Of a stretch of DNA of 64,000 nt, positions 16,441-25,048 are shown one piece after another. Source of the stretch: Lacunisphaera sp. (GTDB lineage Bacteria > Verrucomicrobiota > Verrucomicrobiia > Opitutales > Opitutaceae). The stretch is taken from the NCBI GenBank assembly GCA_029945445.1, contig JAQSCO010000057.1:108985-172984 (forward strand). Reading direction: 5' to 3'. Within the stretch, counting starts at the first letter, position 1. Each line of letters begins with the position of its first letter. The notes under the pieces were generated by a model that saw only the letters and a program-made list of their open reading frames with translations, ran no database searches and had not been told where the DNA came from. A program made the position numbers and the translations under genes.

Positions 16441-17700
16441 TCAGCCTTCGTAGCCCGGCATCGACTTGCCGACGGATTCCTTGCCCAGGCGCGCGTAGGC
16501 GGGCAGGCCGTTGTCGTAGGGCACGGTGACCTCGCCCTGGATGAGCGGGGTGGCGTAGCGGAAGAACTGGAAGTTCAGGCTGACGCCGTCCTCGTTGACC
16601 CACTCCTTGGGCAGCTTCTTGAGGTTGCCGACGACATCGGTGAGGGCCGAGAGGCCGGTCTCGCAGGTGTAGTTGTCGCCGTCGCCGCGCACGAGCGTGA
16701 CGAGCTTGTCGGACTCGCCGTTGACGGCGGCCTTGACCGCGGCCTGGCCGACGAGAAACGCCTCATCGGCGTCCGTCTTCGAGGCGAGATGGGCGGCGGC
16801 ACGCTGGGCCACGCCGAGGCGGGCGACGCGGGCCTTCGCCCCCACCTGCGACTCGACGAGATCCTTCATGAACTCGCCGACGCCACCGAGCTGGGCGTGG
16901 CCGGCCGCATCGGCCGAGGAGGTCTCGACGGAGACGTAGTTGCCGTCCTTGTCCACGAGGCCCTCGCTGGCGACGACGACGCAGTGTTTCTCGCGCTTCA
17001 GGACGCGGCGGACGTCATCGAGGAACTTCTCGTTGGTGAAAGGAACCTCGGGGAGATAGACGAGATGCGGCGGATCATTCGGGTGGTCGCGGCGCTTGGC
17101 GAGCGAGGCGCCGGCGGCGAGCCAGCCGGTGTTGCGGCCCATGACCTCGACGATGGTGACGAGGTCGCCCTGGCCCATCGCGTCGGCATCGAGCGCGAGC
17201 TCCTTGACGGTGGCGCCGATGTATTTGAGGGCGCTGCCGTAGCCGGGGCAATGGTCGGTGGCAGGCATGTCATTCTCCACGGTCTTCGGCACGCCGATGA
17301 CACGGAGATCGTAGCCGGCGGCCTTGGCGAGCTCGCCGAGCTTGGCGGCGGTCTCCTGGGAGTCGGCGTCGCCGATGTGGAAATAGTAGCGGATGTTGTG
17401 CGCCTTGAACACCTCGAGCACGCGGTCGAACTCGGCGGGCTTCTTCAGTTTCGTGCGGCAGGTGCCGAGCGCCGCGCCGGGGGTGAAGCGGAGGCCGCGG
17501 ATGGCCTGCTGCGACTCGGCGGCGAGATCGACAAAATCCTCGTTCAGGAGACCGAGCACGCCGTTGAGCGCGCCGTAGACTTCCTCGATGCAGGAATGGT
17601 TGAGCGCTTCGGCGACAACGCCGGCGACGCTGGCGTTGATGACGGCGGTGGGGCCGCCGGATTGGCCGATCAAACAATTACCGACTAGTTCTTCTGCCAT
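16441..17700 (-). CDS. Phosphofructokinase, PPi-dependent type
   Basis: A 419-residue phosphofructokinase for fructose-6-phosphate to fructose-1,6-bisphosphate in glycolysis. The N-terminal loop is GQSGGPTAVINAS. The phosphoryl-donor motif reads GDADSQ, with Asp where ATP enzymes have Gly, and the catalytic segment is PKTVENDMPATDHCPGYGSA with the Lys of PKT that marks PPi use. The substrate motif is MGRNTGWLAA. These residues together favour pyrophosphate over ATP. The start at 17700 (MAEELVGNCLIGQSGG) is preferred; the 66 codons further upstream look like non-coding leader. Confidence 0.93.
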   Translation of the reverse strand: MAEELVGNCLIGQSGGPTAVINASVAGVVAEALNHSCIEEVYGALNGVLGLLNEDFVDLAAESQQAIRGLRFTPGAALGTCRTKLKKPAEFDRVLEVFKAHNIRYYFHIGDADSQETAAKLGELAKAAGYDLRVIGVPKTVENDMPATDHCPGYGSALKYIGATVKELALDADAMGQGDLVTIVEVMGRNTGWLAAGASLAKRRDHPNDPPHLVYLPEVPFTNEKFLDDVRRVLKREKHCVVVASEGLVDKDGNYVSVETSSADAAGHAQLGGVGEFMKDLVESQVGAKARVARLGVAQRAAAHLASKTDADEAFLVGQAAVKAAVNGESDKLVTLVRGDGDNYTCETGLSALTDVVGNLKKLPKEWVNEDGVSLNFQFFRYATPLIQGEVTVPYDNGLPAYARLGKESVGKSMPGYEG

Positions 17701-17825
17701 GGTGTAGTGTGGTTTAAAGCTGGGAAAGAAACGAAAAGAGGGTTCAAAAAAGGCTGACCGCGGAGCGCTGGCAAACCAAATCTCCCCAAAATTACCCGGC
17801 GGCCAAGTTGTCCTCCGCCGCCGAA

Positions 17826-17900
17826 GGTGGCGCGCGGCCTCCGGCCGTGCTCGCCGCCCGACAAACAAAACGCGTCCGGAGGCCGCGTTCCGCCCCACCG
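17826..17900. repeat. Long inverted repeat between PFK and purB
   Basis: CGCGGCCTCCGG (17833-17844) and CCGGAGGCCGCG (17876-17887) are perfect 12-base arms; outer bases GGTGG and CCACC extend the pairing. The right end read on the minus strand (GGCGGTGGGGCGG) resembles the start of the element at 20634 (GCGGTGGGGCGAG). It lies between two minus-strand genes. The remaining intergenic bases back to 17701 show no gene. Confidence 0.6.
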
Positions 17901-17915
17901 CCTAAAAAAAGAATC

Positions 17916-19355
17916 TCACAACAGCTTGCCCGGCCGGTAGTCCGCCGCGCCCTTGTGTTTTTTTGCGAGCGGCTGGATCGCGGCGACAAAGGCGTCCACC
18001 TGGTGGGGCGCGGCGCCGACGAAGCGTTCGCTCTCCGCGAGCACGTCCGACAATTTCTTTTTGCCCAGCCCGACGCGCTTGTCGCCGGCGAGCCGGTTGA
18101 GGAGATCGGCGGCGCCACCGGAACGCAGCGCCTTGGCCGCGGCCAGTGCGTGCGCCTTGATCGCCTCATGCGCGGTCTCGCGGCCCGCGCCGCCCTTCAC
18201 GGCCTCCATCAAAATCGTGGTCGTGGCGAGGAACGGCAGGTTGCGCTCGTTCTCCGCCGCGATGGCCGCCGGGAAGACCTCCAGCTGCCGCAGCACCGTG
18301 AGCAGGGTCTCGAGCAGGCCGTCGATCGCGAAGAAGGCATCCGGCAGCGCCACGCGGCGCACGACCGAGCACGACACGTCGCCCTCGTTCCATTGGTGGC
18401 CGGCGAGACTCGCCGTCATCGTGACGTAGCCCGACAGGATCGTGGAGAAGCCGCAGACGCGCTCGCAGTTCCGCGCGTTGACCTTGTGCGGCATCGCGGA
18501 GGAACCCACCTGCCCTTCCTGGAAACCTTCCGTCAGCAAACCGGCGCCGGCCATGAGTCGCAGCGTGGTCGCGAAACTCGCGCCGGCGGCGCCCGCCTGG
18601 TGCAGCGCGCTGACGACGTCGAAGTCGAGCGAGCGCGGATAAACCTGGCCGACCGCGGCGAGCGAGGACTTGAAGCCGAGGTGCTTCACGATGCGCGCCT
18701 CAAGCTGGTCCACCTTGCCGGCGTCGCCGCCGAGCAGCGTGAGCTGGTCGAGCTGCGTGCCGACCGCGCCCTTGAGGCCGCGCACCGGGTAGCGCGCGAT
18801 GAGCTCATCGAGGCGCGTGTGGGCAATGAGCAGTTCCTGCCCGAACATCGCGAGCCGCTTGCCGAGCGTCGTCGGCTGCGCCGGGACGTTGTGCGTCCGG
18901 CCCGTGATCATCACATCGCGGTGCTTCGCGGCCTGCTTCGCGAGCGCGAGGAGCGCGGCGGCGACCTTGAACTGCACGAGCGCCAGTCCGCGGGCCACCT
19001 GCAGCTGCTCGACGTTCTCGGTCAGGTCGCGGCTGGTGAGGCCGAGGTGGATGAACTGGCGCTTGGCCAGTTCGGAGAATTCCTCGAGGCGCGCCTTCAC
19101 GTCGTGAAGTGTCACGCGCTCACGCTCGGCGATGCGGGCGACGTCGACGTCGGCGCGCACGCGCTCGTAGTCCTTGATGGCCTCGGCGGGGATGGCGACG
19201 CCGAGGTCGCGCTGCGCCTTCATGACGGCGATCCAGAAATCGCGCTCGAGCAAAATGCGCCCGTGGGCCGACCAGATCTCGCGCATCGCCGGCGAGGCAT
19301 AGCGCCCAGCTAGGACATTGGGGATGGATTCGGCGGAGGGTTCAGGCGGCTTCAC
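17916..19355 (-). CDS. purB: Adenylosuccinate lyase
   Basis: The 479-residue enzyme cleaves SAICAR and adenylosuccinate in purine synthesis. The fumarase/aspartase superfamily signature is GSSAMPHKVNARNCERV, with the catalytic Ser loop; other landmarks are FIHLGLTSRDLTENVEQLQ and TGRTHNVPAQPTTLGKRL. The conserved N terminus SIPNVLAGRYASPAMREIWS needs a start upstream of the internal ATG, so the GTG at 19355 is chosen (MKPPEPSAE...). The frame remains open further upstream, antisense to holA, but this part does not look like purB. purC at the window start acts just before it in the pathway. Confidence 0.95.
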   Translation of the reverse strand: MKPPEPSAESIPNVLAGRYASPAMREIWSAHGRILLERDFWIAVMKAQRDLGVAIPAEAIKDYERVRADVDVARIAERERVTLHDVKARLEEFSELAKRQFIHLGLTSRDLTENVEQLQVARGLALVQFKVAAALLALAKQAAKHRDVMITGRTHNVPAQPTTLGKRLAMFGQELLIAHTRLDELIARYPVRGLKGAVGTQLDQLTLLGGDAGKVDQLEARIVKHLGFKSSLAAVGQVYPRSLDFDVVSALHQAGAAGASFATTLRLMAGAGLLTEGFQEGQVGSSAMPHKVNARNCERVCGFSTILSGYVTMTASLAGHQWNEGDVSCSVVRRVALPDAFFAIDGLLETLLTVLRQLEVFPAAIAAENERNLPFLATTTILMEAVKGGAGRETAHEAIKAHALAAAKALRSGGAADLLNRLAGDKRVGLGKKKLSDVLAESERFVGAAPHQVDAFVAAIQPLAKKHKGAADYRPGKLL

Positions 19356-19433
19356 GGCGGCGAAACCGTTAGTGCCTGCCCCGGGGGTTGCCAATGGAAA
19401 AGCGTGGCGGCGCGAGCGGCTGCGTTGCCGTGG

Positions 19434-19463
19434 TGGAGGGCCCGTCAGGAGACCGGCCCTCCA
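19434..19463. repeat. Short TGGAGGG-type inverted repeat
   Basis: TGGAGGG and CCCTCCA enclose a hairpin GGCCCGTC/GACCGGCC with one mismatch. It is the shortest member of a family also seen at 38184, 42645 and 43877, and lies eight bases downstream of the holA stop. Confidence 0.6.
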
Positions 19464-19471
19464 AAAATCCC

Positions 19472-20581
19472 TCAAGTCAAACACCGTACCGCCATCTCGC
19501 GCAGGACGGTTGCCTGGTCGTTGGGGCGGCGGATGATTTCCTCGAAGGCGGCGATGAACTCCAGCTGGTTGTCGATCAACCGGCGCAGCGGCGGCAGCCG
19601 GCCGGCGCTGGCCAGCTTGCCGACATACCACTGGTTCTGCGTGAAGAGCTGGTAGGCGCTCTTCGCCGCGTCGCCGCCGAAGTGCTTCGCGTGGTTCTCC
19701 GCCGCGCGGGCCCACGCGGCCTTGTCGAACCCGTAGGGGCCGGGCGCACGGAGTTCGCCGGTGTCGAGCAGCACGCGGACTTGGATCAGGATGCGGTTGC
19801 GGTTCTGCAGTGCGCTGAGGACGGGACGGGCGTCGCCGCCGTTGAAGAAGTGCCGCTCCAGCGCCGCGATGGTGCCGCGCAGGTCGCCGGCGAAGAATTT
19901 TTCCGCCGACTCGAAGAAATCGCCCTCGGCGAAGTTCGGCGTCAGCTCGTCGACAAACGCCGGCTCGATCACCGCGGCCTCGCCCGCATAGGTGGCGAGC
20001 TTGCGCGTCTCCTCGGTGAGCAGGCGGGTGTTCGGGCCGACCTTGGCGAGCAGCAGTTCGAGCGCGCCCTCGCCGAAGGTCGCGCCGCTGGTGCGCGCCT
20101 CCTCGAGGGCGACGCCCGCCAGCGCCTCGCCCGCGGATTCGCCGTCGCTGCCCGCCAGCGTGAAGTCGGCCTGGCCCTCGCACCATTTCGGAAAGGAGCG
20201 ACGGCGGTCGATCGGTGCGGCGGTGATGACGATCGCGACCTCGTCCGCGTTCACCTTCTCCAGCAGTTCCTGCAGCGCCTCGACCTGCGCGAGCGTGCCC
20301 TCGGCCCGGCCGGTCACCGTGTCGGCGAGGAAATTGACGTCCTTGAACCACACGACGCGCTTGCCGCCAAACATCGGGACGGTCTGCACAGCGTCGCGGA
20401 AACGGTTCACCGCCGCCCCGACCTCGTCGACGTTGGCCGCGAAGCCGCTGATGATCTCGCGCGAGAAGTCGTCGGCATTGGCCTCGGCCGCCAGGGCCGC
20501 GAAGCGCTCCGCGCCGAGCCGGTTGACGATGAAGTCGTCGGGCCCGCAGAGGAACGCGAAGTTTTTCGTGGCGGCGGGCAT
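19472..20581 (-). CDS. holA: DNA polymerase III delta subunit
   Basis: The 369-residue protein is the clamp-loader delta subunit, which opens the sliding clamp during replication. It has the HolA order: an N-terminal AAA+-like domain starting FAFLCGPDDFIVNRLGAERF, the segment PMFGGKRVVWFKDVNFL, and a C-terminal helical domain (NRNRILIQVRVLLDTGEL). The start at 20581 matches the usual short N terminus; the frame is open further upstream into repeat sequence. It precedes purB on the same strand with ~110 bases between them. Confidence 0.9.
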   Translation of the reverse strand: MPAATKNFAFLCGPDDFIVNRLGAERFAALAAEANADDFSREIISGFAANVDEVGAAVNRFRDAVQTVPMFGGKRVVWFKDVNFLADTVTGRAEGTLAQVEALQELLEKVNADEVAIVITAAPIDRRRSFPKWCEGQADFTLAGSDGESAGEALAGVALEEARTSGATFGEGALELLLAKVGPNTRLLTEETRKLATYAGEAAVIEPAFVDELTPNFAEGDFFESAEKFFAGDLRGTIAALERHFFNGGDARPVLSALQNRNRILIQVRVLLDTGELRAPGPYGFDKAAWARAAENHAKHFGGDAAKSAYQLFTQNQWYVGKLASAGRLPPLRRLIDNQLEFIAAFEEIIRRPNDQATVLREMAVRCLT

Positions 20582-20633
20582 CGGGCGGGGATTTGCCCAC
20601 GAAACGCGCGAAAGCGCACGAAAAAAGTTAAGC

Positions 20634-20698
20634 GGTGGGGCGAGTCGTCCCCCGCCGAGCCGTTCCCTGCGGCTCACCCGGAGGATTCGCCCTACCCC
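20634..20698. repeat. GGTGGGGCGA-type inverted repeat
   Basis: Outer arms GGTGGGGCGAGTC and GATTCGCCCTACC pair with G-T wobbles; inside, GAGCCG/CGGCTC forms a second hairpin. It sits between holA and the larger element at 20703, upstream of the holA start. Confidence 0.6.
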
Positions 20699-20702
20699 AA
20701 GG

Positions 20703-20842
20703 CTAGAGCGGTTCAAATAGAAGTGTAGCCGTTGGATTGCCCCCAAACCGGGCGCGCACAAGGCGCGCCCCTACGATGAGGCATGTAGGGGCGTGGCTCG
20801 TCCACGCCCGATTCGGCTACGACATTTCTTAAACCGCCCTAG
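20703..20842. mobile_element. MITE-like element with CTAG ends
   Basis: A 140-bp sequence bounded by CTAG on both sides, with imperfect ~29-base terminal inverted repeats (inner ends TAGCCG/CGGCTA, outer ends AGCGGTT/AACCGC). Inside are three strong hairpins: GGGCGCGC/GCGCGCCC, CCCCTAC/GTAGGGG and GGGCGTGG/CCACGCCC. It encodes no protein. CTAG is a typical 4-bp target duplication of IS5-type elements, so a non-autonomous derivative is plausible. Its right end supplies the TAG stop codon of cinA. Confidence 0.6.
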
Positions 20843-22143
20843 TTCGCCAGCGGCAGCGCGGCCTTGCGGGCTTCCTTGAACACCTCGCGGCGGAGCCAGT
20901 CGATGGCGGCGGTCACGGCGCGCTCCTTCACGGCGCAGCGCGGGCCGGGATAATTGAGCTTCTTCGCCCAGCAGCCGCCGGGCGTGTGCAGGCCGATGTA
21001 GATCGTGCCGACGGGGTTCTCGCCCACGCCACCGGTCGGCCCGGCGAAGCCGGTGATGGCCACGCCGTAGTCCGCGCCGAGCTGCTCCGCGACGCCGGTG
21101 GCCATCGCCACGGCGCATTCCTCGCTGACGGCGCCGTGCTGCGAGAGCAGGCACTCGGGGCAGTCGAGCAGGAGCATCTTCGAGTCATTACTGTAGGAGA
21201 CGATGCCGCCCTGGAAAAATTTGGACGCGCCGCAGACATCGGTGAACGAGTTGGCCAGCAGGCCGCCGGTGCAGGACTCCGCGACGGCGAGCGTGCGGTT
21301 CTGCGCACGGAGCCCGTCGGCTACAACCTTCACCATGCTGTCGTGCCCAAAGCCCACGAAGTCGTCGCCGAGCAGCGCGGCGCAGTCGTCGGCCAGCGAG
21401 CGCAGGATGTCCATGGCGTATTGGCCGTCGGGCGAGCTGATGCGGCAGTCGACCTGGCCGAGGTGGGCGCAGAACGCGATGCTGATGCCGGGCAGCCGAT
21501 CGAAGAGCGGCTGGAACTTCGTCTCGAGCGCCGACTCGCCGACGCCGGCGGTGCGGATCTGGATGTAGGCCTCGCTCTCGGCGAGCAGCCCCATCTGCGT
21601 CAGGCGCGGCACCACCTGCTCGGTGAACATCGGGCGCATTTCGTTCGGCGGGCCGGGCAGCATGATGAGCACCTTGCCGTCCTGCTCGACCCAGAGGCCC
21701 GGCGCGGTGCCATTGGCGTTGGGCAAAACCTCGCCGCGCTCGAACTTGTAGGCCTGCTTGAGATTGTTGGCGGTGGGAACGCGGCCGAACTTCGCGAAGC
21801 GGTCGTTGATCGCGCGCTCGATGGCCGGATCAAAGACGAGCGGCTGGCCCAGCGCCGCGGCCAGCACCTCGCGGGTGCGGTCGTCGCAGGTCGGTCCGAG
21901 GCCGCCGGTGGTGATGAGCACGTCGGCCTGCGCCCAGCTCTCGCGGAATTGCGCGGCGATGGCCGGCGCCTCGTCGGAAATCGTGACATTGCGGGCCAGT
22001 TGCACCCCGCGGCGGCCGAGTTCGGCGCCGATCCACGTCAGGTGGCCATTGGCCGTCAGCCCGAGCAGCAGCTCATCGCCCAGCGTGAGCAGTTCGTAGC
22101 GTAGCGCGGCGCGGCGCGATTTTGACGTTTCCGGTGTGGCCAT
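20839..22143 (-). CDS. cinA: CinA family protein (nicotinamide-nucleotide amidase)
   Basis: A 434-residue two-domain protein. The N-terminal MoaB-like (COG1058) domain has LTLGDELLLG and ITTGGLGPTCDDRTREVLA; the C-terminal PncC domain has the catalytic segment VAESCTGGLLANSFTDVCGAS and the loop ITGFAGPTGGVGENPVGTIYIG. PncC converts NMN to NaMN; the N domain can have pyrophosphatase activity. The natural-competence name is historical. The stop codon TAG lies in the CTAG border of the adjacent repeat element. It is divergent from uvrC, 39 bases apart. Confidence 0.93.
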   Translation of the reverse strand: MATPETSKSRRAALRYELLTLGDELLLGLTANGHLTWIGAELGRRGVQLARNVTISDEAPAIAAQFRESWAQADVLITTGGLGPTCDDRTREVLAAALGQPLVFDPAIERAINDRFAKFGRVPTANNLKQAYKFERGEVLPNANGTAPGLWVEQDGKVLIMLPGPPNEMRPMFTEQVVPRLTQMGLLAESEAYIQIRTAGVGESALETKFQPLFDRLPGISIAFCAHLGQVDCRISSPDGQYAMDILRSLADDCAALLGDDFVGFGHDSMVKVVADGLRAQNRTLAVAESCTGGLLANSFTDVCGASKFFQGGIVSYSNDSKMLLLDCPECLLSQHGAVSEECAVAMATGVAEQLGADYGVAITGFAGPTGGVGENPVGTIYIGLHTPGGCWAKKLNYPGPRCAVKERAVTAAIDWLRREVFKEARKAALPLAN

Positions 22144-22182
22144 ACGGTGTGTGGACGCGCAACGTAGCCTGTTTTCCGCAAA

Positions 22183-23679
22183 ATGCCAGCCGTCCCACGC
22201 AGTGAATTACTCCGCGAAAAGGTCCGCGCCCTGCCGGACGGGCCGGGCGTTTACCTGATGAAGGACCGCCTGGGCCGCATCATCTACGTCGGCAAGGCCA
22301 AGAGCCTGAAGAAGCGCGTGTCGACCTACTTCCAGACCGGCCGCGAACGGGCGCTGCGCCACCAGCCGAAGATCCGCACGCTGATCGAGATGATCGCGGA
22401 CTTCGAGATCCTCGAGGTGAAGTCCGAGCCCGAGGCGCTGTTGCTCGAAGGCAAGCTGATCAAGCAGTGGCGGCCGAAATACAACACGGACTTCACCGAC
22501 GACAAGCGCTTCCTCCTCGTCCGCATCGACCTCGAGGCCGAGCTGCCGCGGTTCGTGCTCACGCGCTTCAAGAAGGACACCCGCTCGCGCTACTTCGGCC
22601 CGTTCGCCCACTCCGGCCTGTTGCGGAAAACCCTCGCGACGATGCGCGCGAAATTCGGCGTGCTGCTCAACGACACCCTCCCGAAGAAAATGCCCGACGG
22701 CCGCTGGCAACTCTACGACGACGCGCGCGCCGAGATCTACGGCTGGCCCAACACCGTCACCGCCGCCGAATACCGCGAACGCGCCGAGGCGGCCTGCGCC
22801 TTCCTCGACGGCAAGAGCCGCGAGTGGCTGGCGGCGCTCCGCGCGGAGATGCAAGCCCGATCCGCGAAGCAGGAATTCGAGAAGGCCGCCGAGCTGCGCG
22901 ATGTCGTGCTGGCCCTGGAGCGCACCCTCGCCAAGACGCGGAAGTTCACCCGCGACCTCACGCAACTGCAGCCGAACCGGGCCGCGTTGAAGGAACTGCA
23001 GGGCTCGCTCGGGCTCTCCGCGCCGCCGGCGCACATGGAATGCTTCGACATCTCGCACATCAGCGGGACGTTCGTCGTCGCCTCGATGGTGCATTTCACC
23101 GATGGCCGGCCGGACAAGGACCACTACCGGCGCTTCTCCATCAAGAGCTTCATCGGCAATGACGACTTCAAGGCCATGGAGGAGGTCGTCGCGCGCCGTT
23201 ACCACCGGCTCATCGCGGAGCGGAAGGAATTTCCCGACCTTGTGGTGATCGACGGCGGCAAGGGCCAGGTTGCCGCGGCGCTGAAGGCCTTCGTCGGACT
23301 CGAGTGCATGCCACCGCCGATCATCGGCCTCGCGAAGAAACTGGAGACGATCATCTTTCCCGACGACCGCGCGCCGCTCAACCTGCCGCTCGGCAATCCC
23401 GGGCTCGGCCTGCTGCAGCGCCTGCGCGACGAGGCGCACCGCTTCGCCAACACCTACAACGCCGACCTGCAGTCGAGAAAGATCAGGGAGAGCGTGCTCG
23501 ACGATTTCCCCGGCCTCGGCCCGAAACGGAAGCTCGCGCTCCTCGCCCACTTCGGCTCGCTCGATAAACTGCGGGCCGCGTCCGTGGAAAAAATCGGCGC
23601 GGTGCCGGGTTTCGGTGAAAAGGCCGCGGCGCGACTGCACGCGTTTTTCGCGAACACCAAGCCAGCCGCACCTAGTTGA
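22183..23679 (+). CDS. uvrC: UvrABC excinuclease subunit C, short form
   Basis: The dual-incision nuclease of nucleotide excision repair. The GIY-YIG domain (GVYLMKDRLGRIIYVGKAKSLKKRV) lies at residues ~22-50, a UVR motif (KQEFEKAAELRDVVLALE) at ~227-245, the RNase H-like domain has FDISH and VVIDGGKGQ, and a helix-hairpin-helix end reads LDDFPGLGPKRKLALLAHFG. At 498 residues it is ~100 shorter than the E. coli protein. The Cys-rich segment that holds a 4Fe-4S cluster in E. coli UvrC is replaced here by a Cys-free stretch (TLPKKMPDGRWQLYDDARAE). The 3' end overlaps the tspO gene by eight bases. Confidence 0.95.
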   Translation: MPAVPRSELLREKVRALPDGPGVYLMKDRLGRIIYVGKAKSLKKRVSTYFQTGRERALRHQPKIRTLIEMIADFEILEVKSEPEALLLEGKLIKQWRPKYNTDFTDDKRFLLVRIDLEAELPRFVLTRFKKDTRSRYFGPFAHSGLLRKTLATMRAKFGVLLNDTLPKKMPDGRWQLYDDARAEIYGWPNTVTAAEYRERAEAACAFLDGKSREWLAALRAEMQARSAKQEFEKAAELRDVVLALERTLAKTRKFTRDLTQLQPNRAALKELQGSLGLSAPPAHMECFDISHISGTFVVASMVHFTDGRPDKDHYRRFSIKSFIGNDDFKAMEEVVARRYHRLIAERKEFPDLVVIDGGKGQVAAALKAFVGLECMPPPIIGLAKKLETIIFPDDRAPLNLPLGNPGLGLLQRLRDEAHRFANTYNADLQSRKIRESVLDDFPGLGPKRKLALLAHFGSLDKLRAASVEKIGAVPGFGEKAAARLHAFFANTKPAAPS

Positions 23680-24154
23680 GCCGCACGATGGCCGCGTTCA
23701 GCACGGTGGCGAAGCCGACCCAGAGCACATAGGGCAGCCACAGGGCCGCCGCCCCGCGGTCCACGCGCCAAAGGCCGCGCTGCAACCAGACGAGCAGGCC
23801 CCCGAGGACGACAATGTCCACCAAGGCCCAGGCTGGCTGCTTGAGCCCGAAGAAAAGGACCGACCAGAGCGCATTAAAGGCCAGTTGGACGAAGTAGAGC
23901 CGGGCGAGCGCGGGTGCCGCCGGGGCGCGCGTCCGCCACGCCCGCCAGATGGCGACCCCCATCAGCACATAGAGGGTGGTCCACACGGGGGCAAAGAGCC
24001 AGCCGGGCGGATTCCATGACGGCTTGTTGAGCAGGGGAAACCAAGTGCGGACATTGGCGTAGGTCGCCCACGAGCCGATCGCGCCGGCCGCGAAGGCGGC
24101 GGCGATGAACCCAATGAGCGCCACCCACGGGCGGGTGATCTTATCCGTGTTCAT
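23672..24154 (-). CDS. tspO: TspO/MBR family tryptophan-rich sensory protein
   Basis: A 160-residue membrane protein with five helices and the TspO hallmarks FPLLNKPSWNPPGWLFAPVWTTLY (the conserved W/P loop) and FNALWSVLFFGL. Family members bind porphyrins and cholesterol-like ligands and modulate stress or photosynthesis genes. It is convergent with uvrC and lies three bases downstream of the SDR gene on the same strand, suggesting one transcript. Confidence 0.93.
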   Translation of the reverse strand: MNTDKITRPWVALIGFIAAAFAAGAIGSWATYANVRTWFPLLNKPSWNPPGWLFAPVWTTLYVLMGVAIWRAWRTRAPAAPALARLYFVQLAFNALWSVLFFGLKQPAWALVDIVVLGGLLVWLQRGLWRVDRGAAALWLPYVLWVGFATVLNAAIVRLN

Positions 24155-24157
24155 TGG

Positions 24158-25000
24158 CTACTTCCTCAACCGGACAATGAACCCGAGCATCCGGTCCGGC
24201 AGGATCCACTTCAGGAAAAGGAAAACCTTGGCGTGAAAGGGGCCGCTGTCGCGCGGTGCGGGATTGTCGGCGGTCAGCGCGCGCTCGACCAGTTGCGCGA
24301 TGTCGTCGGGTTCGCCGGCGATAAGCCGCAGCTTCTGGTAGCCGACGCGGAAGCCGTCGAGATAGGGCGCATAGGGCCCGGCGTTATCCGTGTATTGGTC
24401 CGACGCCCTGCTCGCCGCGTCGATGAACTCGGTGATGATGAACCCCGGCCGGATGAGCGTCACCCGGATGCCGAAGGGCTTCAGCTCGCCGCGCAAGCCG
24501 TCGGTGATGGCCTCGAGCGCGTGCTTGGTGGAATCGTAGATACTGGAGAGCGGGCGCGCGATCTTCCCGGCGACGGAGCCGATGTTGACGATGCAGCCGT
24601 CACCGCGGCCGCGCATGTGTGGCAGCACGAGCTGGGTGAGCGCGATGAGGGAAAAGAAATTGGTCTCGAAGTTTTTCCGAATGGCGTCGATCGGCACGAC
24701 CTCGACGGGCCCGCGCGTGCCGTAGCCGGCGTTGTTCACGAGCCCGTCGATGCAGCCGAATTTTCCCAGCGTCGCCGCGACCAGTTTCTCGCGGTCGGCC
24801 GGGCTGGTCACGTCGCCCACCACGGCGAGCACGTTCGCGCCGGTCGGGTCGAGTTCCCGGGCCAGCGCCTGCAGCGGGTCCGCACGGCGCGCGGCGATGA
24901 CGACTTTCGCGCCGCCGCGGACCAGCCGGCGGGCGGTCTCCTCGCCGATGCCCGACGAGGCGCCCGTGACGATGATGACCTGGCCGGATAATTGCCGCAT
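24158..25000 (-). CDS. SDR family oxidoreductase
   Basis: A classical short-chain dehydrogenase of 280 residues using NAD(P)H. The nucleotide loop is TGASSGIGEETA and the catalytic pattern is a Ser in IVNIGSVAGKI plus YDSTK (YxxxK). NNAGYG is also present. The C-terminal part has a hydrophobic end (KVFLFLKWILPDRMLGFIVRL) like SDRs that attach to membranes. The substrate is unknown. It is probably co-transcribed with tspO. Confidence 0.92.
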   Translation of the reverse strand: MRQLSGQVIIVTGASSGIGEETARRLVRGGAKVVIAARRADPLQALARELDPTGANVLAVVGDVTSPADREKLVAATLGKFGCIDGLVNNAGYGTRGPVEVVPIDAIRKNFETNFFSLIALTQLVLPHMRGRGDGCIVNIGSVAGKIARPLSSIYDSTKHALEAITDGLRGELKPFGIRVTLIRPGFIITEFIDAASRASDQYTDNAGPYAPYLDGFRVGYQKLRLIAGEPDDIAQLVERALTADNPAPRDSGPFHAKVFLFLKWILPDRMLGFIVRLRK

Positions 25001-25048
25001 GGGGCCGACAGTTGCGGGTGGCCGGAGGGGCGTCGAAACTTTTCCGCC

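Noticed and set aside
17916-20600. Apparent 894-residue PurB fusion protein
   Set aside because: The extra ~415 codons upstream of the purB GTG are antisense to holA and look non-coding; the PurB family N terminus begins right after the GTG.
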